From Paenibacillus montaniterrae (GTDB taxonomy: Bacteria; Bacillota; Bacilli; Paenibacillales; Paenibacillaceae): a stretch of DNA of 64,000 nucleotides. The notes beneath the pieces were generated by a model that saw only the letters and a list, made by a program, of their open reading frames with translations, searched no databases and had not been told where the DNA came from. The position numbers were made by a program, and so were the translations under genes. Below, one piece after another: positions 27,636 to 36,467 of this stretch. The DNA lies in assembly GCF_018403185.1 (NCBI RefSeq), contig NZ_BOSE01000003.1, positions 248,001 through 312,000 on the forward strand, written 5' to 3'. Every line of letters starts with the position of its first letter. Position 1 is the first letter of the stretch.

Positions 27636-27964
27636 TCGAGGTTCTTAGCGCATCGCGCTGCATCCAGTGCAATCAATGCGTAGCCGTATGTCCGACCAAT
27701 GTATTTGAGCGCATTGAGGATGATGTTCCTGTAATTGCGCGGCAAAGTGATTGCCAGACCTGCTTTATGTGCGAGCTGTATTGCCCTGTCGATGCGTTAT
27801 ATGTAGCGCCAGAGCCAGAGGAAGTAATTGGCGTTACGGAGGAGCAGTTGCAGCAGCAGGGACTAATTGGCGGCTACCGGGAAAAGGTAGGCTGGGGCAA
27901 AGGCAGAACGCCAGTTGCTGCTCACGACTATATGTATCGTCTGTCGCTATTTGCCAAATTTTAA
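27632..27964 (+). CDS. Two-cluster [4Fe-4S] ferredoxin (AprB-like partner)
   Basis: The 110-residue protein has two classical cluster motifs, CIQCNQCVAVCP (residues 10-21) and CQTCFMCELYCP (residues 42-53), and a 50-residue tail. The overlap ATGA with the flavoprotein gene implies translational coupling, and the tail may dock to the flavoprotein as in AprB. It would pass electrons between the flavin and an unknown partner. Confidence 0.9.
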   Translation: MIEVLSASRCIQCNQCVAVCPTNVFERIEDDVPVIARQSDCQTCFMCELYCPVDALYVAPEPEEVIGVTEEQLQQQGLIGGYREKVGWGKGRTPVAAHDYMYRLSLFAKF

Positions 27965-28019
27965 GCGAGCAGTCCTTTATTCAATACTCTTTACAACTAT
28001 CCGAGAGGGGTCTATTCAT

Positions 28020-29096
28020 ATGATAAGCTTCAGCAGAAACAGGAATCTTGCAGGAAGGGGGCTGACATTCGCGCTGCTTATGCTGCTGGCGGCGGCATTG
28101 CTTCAAGCATGCGGCGGCGCTGCATCAGGCAATCAGACAGGCAAGCCAAGCAATAACGGAGCTGTCACGTCGACAGGCACAGAGGGAGCGGGAGCAGTTG
28201 ACAGCAAAAGCGAGGTGCCAGCCGTGCTGAATTACGGCTACATTGGCAGCAATGAGCTGAATTTGCCAGGCGGCGCTGAAGGCTGGGGGCTGTACAAGGG
28301 GATCATTCAAGAGGAGCTGAAAAAGCACGGCATCGAGCAAATCGTGCTAACTGGATTTCCCAACGGCCCGGATCAAACCGAATCGTTGATCAGCGGGCGC
28401 ATTGATGTTGGCGGCTTGGGCGACACGCCAGCAATTATCGCCTATGCATCAGGCGCAAAAACAAGACTGATTAATCAGACCAACATTACGAACATCGCCT
28501 ATTTGCTAACGACGGCTGAAGGGCCTAAAACGATAGAGGAGTTGGCAGGCAAAACAATTTCAATCCAGAAAGGCTCCTACATGCATCGCTATGTTGTCGG
28601 GCTGCTGAAGCAAGCAGGCGTTGCTGACTATAAGCTGGTTCATATGCTCTCTCCTGACGGTCAGGCGGCCTTGACGCGCGGAGATGTAGATGCAATGACA
28701 AATAGCGGCTTCCCCGCCCATAAATTGCTTGCCGACGGCTATACCTTGATTGACAGCTCAAGCAGTCATCCTGAGCTTCATGGTACAAGTGTAACAGTTG
28801 CAGCAGAGAGCTATCTGGAAAAATTCCCGGACTTTCCGAAGGTATGGAATGAAGCAAGACAGAAAGCACTTGAGGATTTGCAGCAGCATGAGGAGGAATA
28901 CTATCAATTTATTGCAGATTTGAATAAAACAACAGTAGAGCTGGCGAAAAAGGTTAGCCCGATTTCAGAAATTTCAGAGCAGTCATTTGTCGAGGAAGGC
29001 ATTAAGCGTATTAGCGGAACGAAGGACTTTCTGGTGGAGGAAGGGCTGGCGAAAAAGGATTTCAGCATTGAGGAATGGGCGTTAAAGGTTGAATAG
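28020..29096 (+). CDS. Sulfonate/nitrate-type ABC substrate-binding lipoprotein (SsuA-like)
   Basis: A lipoprotein signal peptide ends LLQACGGAA (Cys near residue 24), followed by a Gly/Ser-rich linker and an NMT1/SsuA-like binding domain (about residues 70-340) with GRIDVGGLGDTPAIIAYASG and ELAGKTISIQKGSYMHRYVV. ATG 28020 with GAGAGGGG upstream is chosen; an upstream ATG at 27915 lies in the ferredoxin gene. It captures the substrate outside the membrane and is last in the operon, before the hairpin at 29113. Confidence 0.9.
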   Translation: MISFSRNRNLAGRGLTFALLMLLAAALLQACGGAASGNQTGKPSNNGAVTSTGTEGAGAVDSKSEVPAVLNYGYIGSNELNLPGGAEGWGLYKGIIQEELKKHGIEQIVLTGFPNGPDQTESLISGRIDVGGLGDTPAIIAYASGAKTRLINQTNITNIAYLLTTAEGPKTIEELAGKTISIQKGSYMHRYVVGLLKQAGVADYKLVHMLSPDGQAALTRGDVDAMTNSGFPAHKLLADGYTLIDSSSSHPELHGTSVTVAAESYLEKFPDFPKVWNEARQKALEDLQQHEEEYYQFIADLNKTTVELAKKVSPISEISEQSFVEEGIKRISGTKDFLVEEGLAKKDFSIEEWALKVE

Positions 29097-29112
29097 ATGC
29101 TTTCAGAGCAGT

Positions 29113-29163
29113 AAATTGGCTGGTTAAAGTTCGGTATTGCACTGGACTTCGACCAGCCAATTT
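29113..29163 (+). terminator. Long hairpin after the sulfonate-type operon
   Basis: AAATTGGCTGGT and ACCAGCCAATTT form a perfect 12-bp stem with further pairing inside. The following sequence is not T-rich, so it may act as an mRNA end-stabilising hairpin as much as a terminator. Confidence 0.6.
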
Positions 29164-29202
29164 GGCGTTAACATGCTATACTGTTTCGTAGAAAGCAATG
29201 AC

Positions 29203-29246
29203 GAAGAAGCAAAGCATTCCAAAAAGCAAACGTGAGACGCCTTTAA
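29203..29246 (+). repeat. Truncated type-2 repeat (5' arm only)
   Basis: The stretch resembles the 5' arm of the type-2 hairpin: GAAGCAAAGCAT, then an AAAAAGCAAACGTGAG internal-loop segment and ACGCCTTTAA. No matching 3' arm follows. It lies in the leader of the response regulator gene, just before its ribosome binding site. Confidence 0.5.
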
Positions 29247-29272
29247 GTAGAGAAAGGAGAGAGCATGCAGCC

Positions 29273-29953
29273 ATGGCAGCGATATTAATAATAGAGGACG
29301 AAGAGGATGTCAGCAGTATGCTGCATGAGGCATTAACGGATGAAGGCCATACAGTATCGACGATTGGCACTGGCATTGACGGACTGGAAGAAATGAAGCG
29401 CAATAGCTATGATTTGATCTTGCTCGATCTGATGCTCCCCTACAAAAGCGGCGATGAAATTTTGAAGGAGATGCGAGCATTTTCTTCTGTTCCAGTTATT
29501 ATTATTTCGGCAAAAGGATTAGTCGGCACTAAAATTGATCTGCTTAAGCTTGGCGCCGATGATTATATTACGAAGCCATTTGATTTGGGCGAGGTAGCAG
29601 CGCGAGTCGAATCGAATTTGCGGCGCTCCAGCAAGCATGCAGTTGAGAACAGGCAGTTTCGCTATAAAGACTTGCTATTTGACGATTTGACCAAGCGAGC
29701 CTGTGTGAACGGGATTGAGCTTGAACTGACGGCTAAGGAAATTATGATATTGGAGCTGCTGATCAAGCATAAGGGGAAGGTATACACGAAAGCCAATTTG
29801 TACGAATCGATTTGGCAGGAGCAGTATTTGGGTGACGATAATGCTGTTAAGACACATATTAGCAATTTGCGCAACAAGCTGAAAAAAGCGAATCCAGATG
29901 AAGCGTACATCGAGACGGTATGGGGGTTGGGCTATCGGCTGTACAAGCAGTAA
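29273..29953 (+). CDS. OmpR-family response regulator
   Basis: The 226-residue protein has a receiver domain with phospho-acceptor Asp52 in LILLDLMLPY and a C-terminal winged-helix DNA-binding domain (about residues 130-226) with LTAKEIMILELLIKH and NAVKTHISNLRNKL. ATG 29273 is chosen because the receiver begins there and AAAGGAG lies upstream; a further ATG at 29198 lies within the truncated repeat. It controls the ABC exporter that follows, with the kinase at 31779 as partner, as in antimicrobial-peptide resistance modules. Confidence 0.9.
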   Translation: MAAILIIEDEEDVSSMLHEALTDEGHTVSTIGTGIDGLEEMKRNSYDLILLDLMLPYKSGDEILKEMRAFSSVPVIIISAKGLVGTKIDLLKLGADDYITKPFDLGEVAARVESNLRRSSKHAVENRQFRYKDLLFDDLTKRACVNGIELELTAKEIMILELLIKHKGKVYTKANLYESIWQEQYLGDDNAVKTHISNLRNKLKKANPDEAYIETVWGLGYRLYKQ

Positions 29954-30046
29954 ATTATCGCTCTCCACACATTTTATCGTCGCTTCTTAACCTTTTCTAA
30001 ACCTTTGAGCCTTACACTGCTAAATAGAAGGGAAAGGGGAACGAAT

Positions 30047-30970
30047 ATGGTTAAACATGTACTGAAAACAGATCGTTTGACGAAGAGCTATCGCGGCGCT
30101 TACGCCCTAAATCAAGCAACAGTCACGCTGGAGCGAGGCAAAATATACGGCCTAATTGGACAAAATGGCGCAGGCAAAACAACCTTGATGCGCTTGATCG
30201 CAGGCCTTACGTTTCCGACGAGTGGAGCAATCGAGCTGTTTGGACATACCGGCGAACAGGCACAACAAGAGCGCAAACGAGTTGGCTGCTTAATTGAGCA
30301 CCCGGGACTTGTGCCGTCGATGACAGCAAAGGAGCATATGAGGCTCTATCGTCTAATGCGCGGCATTCCCAATCAGGAATTGGAGCAGGAATTGCTGGAA
30401 ACGGTTGGGCTAGCCGATACGGGCAGTAAAAAGGCGAAAAATTTCTCGCTAGGAATGAAGCAAAGATTAGGTATTGCGCTGGCGCTGCTTGGCAATCCCG
30501 AGCTGCTTATTTTAGATGAGCCGATCAATGGCCTTGATCCGCTTGGTGTTGTAGAAATTCGCCAGCTTATTAAAAAGCTGAGCGAGGAACGGCAAATGAC
30601 CATTCTCATCTCAAGTCATAATCTGCCTGAGCTGTATCAGACGGCAACGGATTATATTATTATTCATAAGGGCGAAATTAAACAAGCTTTAACACAGGCT
30701 CAGCTTGATGAGAACTGCAAGCATCATCTGCTCATTAGCAGCGACCAGCCGGAAAAGCTTGTCAGCGTGCTGGAAATGGAGCTTAAAACGAGCCAGTACA
30801 AGGTTATGCCTGATCATTCCGTAAAGCTGTATGACTACCTGGATAAAAAGGAACAGGTTGCCAAGGTTTTGTTTGAGCACGGTATTTTCGTTACCAATCT
30901 TTCACTTGAAGGAGATACGCTTGAACAATACTTTATTTCAGTTATCGGGGATGGTGACGGCAATGTTTAA
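30047..30970 (+). CDS. ABC exporter ATPase (BcrA/lantibiotic-resistance type)
   Basis: The 307-residue ATPase has Walker A GQNGAGKTT, the signature FSLGMKQRLGIALALLG, Walker B LLILDEPINGLDP and a C-terminal extension of about 80 residues common in BcrA-type proteins. The start follows GAAAGGGGAACG. The next gene encodes its permease and overlaps the end. Such pairs remove peptide antibiotics (bacitracin, lantibiotics) from the membrane. The substrate here is not known. Confidence 0.9.
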   Translation: MVKHVLKTDRLTKSYRGAYALNQATVTLERGKIYGLIGQNGAGKTTLMRLIAGLTFPTSGAIELFGHTGEQAQQERKRVGCLIEHPGLVPSMTAKEHMRLYRLMRGIPNQELEQELLETVGLADTGSKKAKNFSLGMKQRLGIALALLGNPELLILDEPINGLDPLGVVEIRQLIKKLSEERQMTILISSHNLPELYQTATDYIIIHKGEIKQALTQAQLDENCKHHLLISSDQPEKLVSVLEMELKTSQYKVMPDHSVKLYDYLDKKEQVAKVLFEHGIFVTNLSLEGDTLEQYFISVIGDGDGNV

Positions 30971-31760
30971 TTTGATGGTCGCTGATTTGTATAAATTGCG
31001 CAAATCGCTCGGATATAAAATATTGCTGGCTATTACATCAATCTGTGCTATTGCAGTTGCTGTATTTGCTTATGCTGTACAGCAGGGGCAATTAGCTGGA
31101 GATATGGCTGGCATTGGCTTTATGTTTTCTGATGTAAATGTGATCAGCATTCTTGGAGCAGTTTTAGCAAGCATCTTCATATGCGGAGATTTCGACAATA
31201 AGACGGTTCATGGCGCGATATCGGCGGGAATTAGCCGCAGCAGCATCGTTTTTAGCAAAGCTGTCGTGTACGGCATCGCCGCTGCCTGCCTGCTGCTTCC
31301 TTATATTATTGTTACAGCAGTGGCGCTTTCGACTCCGCAGCAGTTTAACATGGGCTCTGTGGCGGTTGGTTTTTTGAATATTTTAACCTCGCATTCCAGC
31401 ATGGACTTTACTGCAGCGGACATCGGCAAGCTTGTGCTTGTTATGCTGGCAACCTTGATGACCTATATAGCGCAGCTAAGCATTTGCATCCCGCTTGCAT
31501 TTGTTTTAAGAAAGCCCGTGCTCATCGTGGCGATTTACTATGGCTTTACGATTGTAGCCGCACAGTTTAGCAGCTGGAGAGGCAATTCTTTAGCGTTTGA
31601 CCGAATCTATGGATTAACTCCGTTTGGGGGGGATCATGTTTTTCTCACCGTTGCGGATGGTGTAGGTAAAATATTCCAAACGTATGCGGTAAGTATTGTA
31701 TTTATCGCGATTATGCTGGCGATTTCCTACAGCTTATTTAGAAAAGCGGAAATTAAATAA
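30963..31760 (+). CDS. ABC exporter permease (BcrB-like, ABC-2 type)
   Basis: The 265-residue protein has about six membrane spans (for example IYGLTPFGG follows the last extracellular loop; ILLAITSICAIAVAVFAYAV is the first span) and the ABC-2 permease pattern FICGDFDNKTVHGAISAGISRSSIVFSKAVVYG shown at residues 73-105. ATG 30963 overlaps the ATPase gene by 8 bases, consistent with coupling; ATG 30951 is an alternative. It works with the BcrA-like ATPase. Confidence 0.85.
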   Translation: MFNLMVADLYKLRKSLGYKILLAITSICAIAVAVFAYAVQQGQLAGDMAGIGFMFSDVNVISILGAVLASIFICGDFDNKTVHGAISAGISRSSIVFSKAVVYGIAAACLLLPYIIVTAVALSTPQQFNMGSVAVGFLNILTSHSSMDFTAADIGKLVLVMLATLMTYIAQLSICIPLAFVLRKPVLIVAIYYGFTIVAAQFSSWRGNSLAFDRIYGLTPFGGDHVFLTVADGVGKIFQTYAVSIVFIAIMLAISYSLFRKAEIK

Positions 31761-31778
31761 CGGAAGGCGGTATGAAAG

Positions 31779-32672
31779 ATGATAATTGCAGTTGTGCTAT
31801 TAAGCCTGGGACTTATTATAACGTTGCTGTTCGTGCTTTATTCCCAGCTGCAATTACGTCATATTAACCGACAACTGGCAAAGCGTTTGAGCGAGCATAC
31901 CAATCAGCCGATTAGCCTGCAATTAATGAATGCAGAGCTTAATCATTTGGTCGCAAATATGAATAAATGTCTAAAGGCGGAGGAAATGCTCCGCCTTGAA
32001 AGCTTTCAAGAGGAAAAGCGATTTAAAGAGCTGATTTCCAACATTTCGCATGACTTGCGAACTCCTTTAACTGCAATACGCGGCTATCAGCAGCTGCTGG
32101 AAAAAGGGCCGCTGACAGAGGAGCAGAAACAGAAGCTGAGCCTTGCTCAGAAGCATGCGAAAGAGCTGGAACGATTAATTGATCAATTTTTCGAGTATTC
32201 TTATTTAACCAGTGCAGAGCCGGAGCTTCATCTGGAGAAGATTAACCTAACCAATCTAGCAATTGAATGCATTGCGATGTTTGTTACGCAAATAGAAGAG
32301 CGACAGCTGTTTGTTTCTATAGAGGAAACCGGGGCTGTTTTTGTCTATGCCGATCAGGAAATGTGCAAAAGGATTGTGCAAAATCTTGTTCGCAACAGCA
32401 TCCAGCATGCCAGCGGAAGCACTCATGTGAAGCTGTCGGTGCAGCAAGGCTATGCCAGCCTTACCTTTGCCAACGCTGTAACGAATTCAGCTAATTTGGA
32501 GACTGATCGTTTGTTCGACAGGTTTTATACAGGAAGTCATCACACTAGCCGTAAAAGCACAGGACTGGGCTTATCGATTGTCAGGCTGTTGGCTGAGCAA
32601 ATGGGCGGTCGCGCCTCTGCTGTCATTAAGCAAAGCAGGCTTGCCGTTACGGTAGAGCTACCTTTGAGCTGA
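31779..32672 (+). CDS. Sensor histidine kinase of the peptide-resistance module
   Basis: The 297-residue kinase has one N-terminal membrane span (residues 2-21) and almost no extracellular part. A dimerisation domain with His91 in SNISHDLRTPLTAI follows, then an ATP-binding domain with NLVRNSIQHAS and STGLGLSIVRLL. Short sensors of this kind often detect the state of a partner transporter and not a free ligand. It pairs with the regulator at 29273 across the transporter genes. Confidence 0.88.
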   Translation: MIIAVVLLSLGLIITLLFVLYSQLQLRHINRQLAKRLSEHTNQPISLQLMNAELNHLVANMNKCLKAEEMLRLESFQEEKRFKELISNISHDLRTPLTAIRGYQQLLEKGPLTEEQKQKLSLAQKHAKELERLIDQFFEYSYLTSAEPELHLEKINLTNLAIECIAMFVTQIEERQLFVSIEETGAVFVYADQEMCKRIVQNLVRNSIQHASGSTHVKLSVQQGYASLTFANAVTNSANLETDRLFDRFYTGSHHTSRKSTGLGLSIVRLLAEQMGGRASAVIKQSRLAVTVELPLS

Positions 32673-33019
32673 CGCGAGGCAAGCGCTGGATTTTAAACTA
32701 AACATCCGAGCCTAAACTTTGCACCAGTTATACTATCCACATTGGAGCATAGATGATTAGATGTCACGCTTCGGAGAAAACATCTATGAGTAAAAAAATA
32801 ACACTTATTACATATAGTTGATAGTATCAATGCGTGCGAGGGTAAAAATCAACATAGTACGACAAAAACGTTCATTGCATTTTTAAATTGGATTAAGATC
32901 AATTAGAGCAAATCGATAATCGTATATGGTGTTGCCAGCATGCCAGGGCCAATTTTTTGTAATTAGTTGTAACGAAATCAACTCTGCTTAGTCTTATGGT
33001 ATAGGAAGGAGGAGAGCAG
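32673..33019. other. Gene-free stretch before the exporter cassette
   Basis: I see no coding potential, clear terminator or operator here. The base composition turns more AT-rich from about 32.75 kb, which marks the left border of the cassette at 33.0-37.1 kb. A good ribosome binding site (GGAAGGAGGAGA, 33004-33015) precedes the sigma factor remnant. Confidence 0.5.
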
Positions 33020-33103
33020 CTGACTGATTTTAAATTTATTTACGAGCAGTATTTTAAAGATGTGTATCGCTTTTTCTACCTGCTCAAAAATAGTATGTTA
33101 TGA
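33020..33103 (+). pseudogene. Truncated ECF sigma factor (N-terminal remnant)
   Basis: After a strong GGAAGGAGGAGA site, 27 codons from CTG 33020 read TDFKFIYEQYFKDVYRFFYL followed by LKNSML and stop. This is the start of the sigma-70 region 2 of ECF sigma factors (YEQYFxDVYRF). Region 2.2 onward and region 4 are absent, and the next gene begins 16 bases later. The likely explanation is a deletion or an insertion that joined the cassette to a sigma factor gene. An intended short peptide is less likely. Confidence 0.7.
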
Positions 33104-33119
33104 GGAAGGTATGATTAAG

Positions 33120-34091
33120 ATGGCCAAAATGATAAAGCTAATTGCTATATTGGCGGCGTTAACAGTCTTGTTTGGTTGTAGTTCTAATAGTAACTCTAAT
33201 AAATGGCCCACTAATATGGACACTCTTGAACTGATAGAGGAACCTGAATTTACAATAACAGGAAAGTTCCAAGAGGAGCTTGCTCTTAACAACCCCACAT
33301 CAATGATATGGGTAAATGAAAGTTTGTACATAACGGATACAGGTAATGATCGCATCGTAGTTATTGATCGTGAAGGGAATCTTATTCGTTCAATAGGCGA
33401 GGCAGGCAATGGCCTATTGCAGTTTATTAAACCAACCGGGATTACAGCTGACGAGGATTCAAACATTTATGTCGTTGATTCGGGAAATAACCGAGTCCAG
33501 GTCATCAATAAGGATGATCAATATGTAAAGCAATACCGAGTTGATCAATTTCCTTATTCGCCTAAAAGCAGTGTATTGCACGATATTGTCTACCTGAACA
33601 ATACTGTTTATGTATCCACACAAACAATGGATCAATCTTGGGCAACGATTATTGCCATCTCTGAAGATGAATCTGTTCAAACGATTGGGGAAAGTATATC
33701 CGGACATGTTGTTAGTGTAGATGATTATCTATACTTTGTGTCCGAAGGAGAATATAAAAAGGTTGAAGAAGGCTTAAGCTTTGAAAGTGGGAGAAATTAT
33801 TTGCTGAGAATTTTGCAGAATAATGAGATAGGAGACGTATATGAACTTCCTTATAAATATACTGCGGGAGGCATTGAGTCTCACGAAGGGCATTTATACA
33901 TGTTCAGTAAAAGGTACTTTTCAATCGACCGCTATGACCTTGAAGGCAACTATATCACTACTGTTTATCGTTTTGAAGGAGAGCTAGATGAACTTATGGG
34001 TTTAGAAACATTAACGTTTGCAGGGGATGATATTTTTGTTTTGAATTCAATGACAAATACGATTTACTATTTGAAGAAGGATAAGCAATAA
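33120..34091 (+). CDS. NHL-repeat (beta-propeller) lipoprotein
   Basis: The 323-residue protein has a lipoprotein signal peptide (KLIAILAALTVLFGCSSNS; lipobox Cys near residue 18). The repeated strands of a beta-propeller follow: NPTSMIWVNESLYITDTGND, then KPTGITADEDSNIYVVDSGN, spaced like NHL repeats, and weaker copies to the C-terminus. It would be anchored on the outer face of the membrane. Start candidates are ATG 33111, 33120 and 33129; 33120 has the best spacing to GAGGAAGG. It is one base from the first permease gene, so it is probably the extracellular part of that transporter. Confidence 0.8.
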   Translation: MAKMIKLIAILAALTVLFGCSSNSNSNKWPTNMDTLELIEEPEFTITGKFQEELALNNPTSMIWVNESLYITDTGNDRIVVIDREGNLIRSIGEAGNGLLQFIKPTGITADEDSNIYVVDSGNNRVQVINKDDQYVKQYRVDQFPYSPKSSVLHDIVYLNNTVYVSTQTMDQSWATIIAISEDESVQTIGESISGHVVSVDDYLYFVSEGEYKKVEEGLSFESGRNYLLRILQNNEIGDVYELPYKYTAGGIESHEGHLYMFSKRYFSIDRYDLEGNYITTVYRFEGELDELMGLETLTFAGDDIFVLNSMTNTIYYLKKDKQ

Positions 34092-34092
34092 C

Positions 34093-35214
34093 ATGTGGAA
34101 TAGAATGTACTTTCATTTTTTAACATCGCTTTCTCTTATACGAGCCAATAAATTATTAGCTTGTTTTACAGCGATAAGTTATTTTATCGGCATATTAATG
34201 CCGATTTTCGTCGTTTCCATTATGGCCCATGATGAAAAACAAACGAAGGCAGCTTTTATGAAGCATTCAGAGCAAATTATTCAAATACAAGGGACTCAAT
34301 TTGACCTGGAAGATTTGAAGCAGAAAGAGAAAGCACGAGTAATATTATTTGAGCAATTAAACGCTGATTCGGCTGTACAGGATGTATTTCATAAAACAGA
34401 AACTTTCGGAGTACTAGCTTACGGGACATATATGCGTTACTTACAATATTTGTATGTGGATGAATCGTTCAATCAGAACTATAACCAGTTTGTTCAGGAG
34501 GGACGATGGTTCAATCCATTAAGGAAAGATGAATGTATTGTTGGTACTGAGCTTTCCCAGAAATTATGGAGAACTGCGGGTGTTTACGATCAATTATTTA
34601 TCAATAATAAGCAATGTTCTATTATTGGAACGACAGCTATATTCCCTAACCGAGTAGTTATGTTGCATCATTCAGATGAGGATTGGAGAGGCTTCTCAAC
34701 GTTCTATGTTAAAGTAAATGAGGGTCAATCTGTAGAGCAGGTGACAACTTCTCTAAAACAGCTCAATCCAAGTCTTGAATTGCAGCGCATGGATTATATC
34801 AATAAAGAGTACTTAGCTGGACAACGTACGAATCACAGCTTATTGCTGCTAATAACTCTGTCTATTTTTGTATATGCCATTATAAATATTTCTAATGTTA
34901 TAAAATTCATGCTGGATGAACGGAGAAGCAGGTACGGTATTCAAATTGCGATGGGCAGTACAAAAAAGACTATTATTTTGGAGTTTTTTATTGAGCTTCT
35001 TTTAATTACTTCCGTATCTTTAATAGCGGTGCTTGGCATTCTTTATTTCAATGAGCACTTAATTGAAAAATATATTATCTCTATTCGGATTGACGGCTGG
35101 TTTGTTGCTGCGACGTTTTTGACTAATGTTATGATTTGTGGATTGTTGAGTACACTTTATCTGAAGAAAATTTTATCTAATGATGTCGTTTCATTAATTC
35201 GAGGTGATAGATGA
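34093..35214 (+). CDS. FtsX/MacB-like ABC permease, first copy
   Basis: The 373-residue protein has an N-terminal span near residues 20-45, an extracellular domain of about 200 residues and three C-terminal spans (from about 250), the topology of MacB/FtsX permeases. The C-terminal phrase RYGIQIAMGSTKKTIILEFF matches the coupling-helix region of the family. No Shine-Dalgarno is obvious, and it starts 1 base after the lipoprotein stop, so coupled translation is likely. Its partner is the second permease. Confidence 0.8.
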   Translation: MWNRMYFHFLTSLSLIRANKLLACFTAISYFIGILMPIFVVSIMAHDEKQTKAAFMKHSEQIIQIQGTQFDLEDLKQKEKARVILFEQLNADSAVQDVFHKTETFGVLAYGTYMRYLQYLYVDESFNQNYNQFVQEGRWFNPLRKDECIVGTELSQKLWRTAGVYDQLFINNKQCSIIGTTAIFPNRVVMLHHSDEDWRGFSTFYVKVNEGQSVEQVTTSLKQLNPSLELQRMDYINKEYLAGQRTNHSLLLLITLSIFVYAIINISNVIKFMLDERRSRYGIQIAMGSTKKTIILEFFIELLLITSVSLIAVLGILYFNEHLIEKYIISIRIDGWFVAATFLTNVMICGLLSTLYLKKILSNDVVSLIRGDR

Positions 35215-36458
35215 TCAGGGTAATGAACATAATCAGTTTAGCTTTCAGAATGGTACTTTATTATTGGAAAAGTTACATACTTATTACGTTGCAGATCGCA
35301 GCAGGAGCATTCGTTATTTATTCATCACTTACAATCTATTATTCAATCGAATCCCGTTACAAGGAGATGCAGGACGAGGTCCATGCTTTAACGTGGAATA
35401 TTGTTGCCCAATCTACCGATGACTCCGATTCACCGCCAATAACCTATGAACAATTGTTGCAATTAAAGAACAGTTATACGGAAGCGATGTTTCCGTTACA
35501 TTTTGTTTATCCGGTACATTATCCCAATCAAGATAACGAGTTAGTAGAAGCTTACTTCATATATGCATCAGATGATTATATGAAGTTAATGATCCAATCT
35601 GATGAGACTTTTGAAACTTCCCAACATGTATACATGGGAGCAGAAATTAAGCAATTCATGGAGAATAATGGTGATTTGCTTAAACTTCTACCCGATACAC
35701 CTGCATATCGCATAATAGATGAGTCATTAGATATTGGAGAGGAAGCTCATTATTCTATTATACCGATAACCAACGTAAGCAATCATAAATCTAATTCCTT
35801 TGAAATCTCAATTCATTTTGGTGAAACAGACAAAAAGGCATTATCTGAAAATATTGTACTTCTCCCCTTAAAAGCTGTGTATGAGCATCATATGCCGAAC
35901 ATTGAAATGGCACTGCGATTACCTGTAAGAGTAGATCCTACAGTGCCTGGCGAAGAAGCAACAATATTAATTATGCAAGTCGTAAGTCAGCTCTTTAGCT
36001 GGAACTCTGCTTATTCCTATAATGTAAGCACACAATTACAACAATTTTTATTAAAGATGACTGGTGTTAAAGATACTGCTGTCATTGTGTCCGTCATTGC
36101 AATTGTATGCCTGATTTTAGTCATATTAGGTTTAACAGGACTCATCCATCTGCTCTTTAATCGGCGTAAACAAGGTTTGTCAATCTTGATTGCTATGGGG
36201 GCGCGAAGGCAAGATTTATGGGTATCTATGGTCTTGGAATCAATGTATCCTGCTTTGCTTGGTGTTGGAATCGGAGTGTTGGGAGGGTATTACTATCTCC
36301 CAAGATATGTTCAATTAGAGCAAATTGAAATATCTCCAACTGCTATAGGGATGTTCTTTACGGTAGCGGGATGCTTGCTTCCAGTCTTTTTGTCTTCGAG
36401 TACGTTATTATTGAGGATATATAACATGAAACCAATCAAAATACTTAGTAGGGAGTAG
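35211..36458 (+). CDS. FtsX/MacB-like ABC permease, second copy
   Basis: The 415-residue protein has the same topology as the preceding permease: one N-terminal span, a large extracellular domain (about residues 50-285) and three C-terminal spans with IVCLILVILGLTGLIHLLF and GLSILIAMGARRQDLWVSM. The start overlaps the previous stop (ATGA). Two different permeases plus one ATPase suggest a heterodimeric MacB-like mechanotransmission complex that acts on lipoproteins or peptides at the membrane and not on transport through a channel. Confidence 0.8.
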   Translation: MIRVMNIISLAFRMVLYYWKSYILITLQIAAGAFVIYSSLTIYYSIESRYKEMQDEVHALTWNIVAQSTDDSDSPPITYEQLLQLKNSYTEAMFPLHFVYPVHYPNQDNELVEAYFIYASDDYMKLMIQSDETFETSQHVYMGAEIKQFMENNGDLLKLLPDTPAYRIIDESLDIGEEAHYSIIPITNVSNHKSNSFEISIHFGETDKKALSENIVLLPLKAVYEHHMPNIEMALRLPVRVDPTVPGEEATILIMQVVSQLFSWNSAYSYNVSTQLQQFLLKMTGVKDTAVIVSVIAIVCLILVILGLTGLIHLLFNRRKQGLSILIAMGARRQDLWVSMVLESMYPALLGVGIGVLGGYYYLPRYVQLEQIEISPTAIGMFFTVAGCLLPVFLSSSTLLLRIYNMKPIKILSRE

Positions 36459-36467
36459 ATAGTCTAG

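Noticed and set aside
33020..33103. Intact small sigma factor gene
   Set aside because: Only 27 codons are present before a stop; regions 2.2 to 4 are absent and no other frame continues them.
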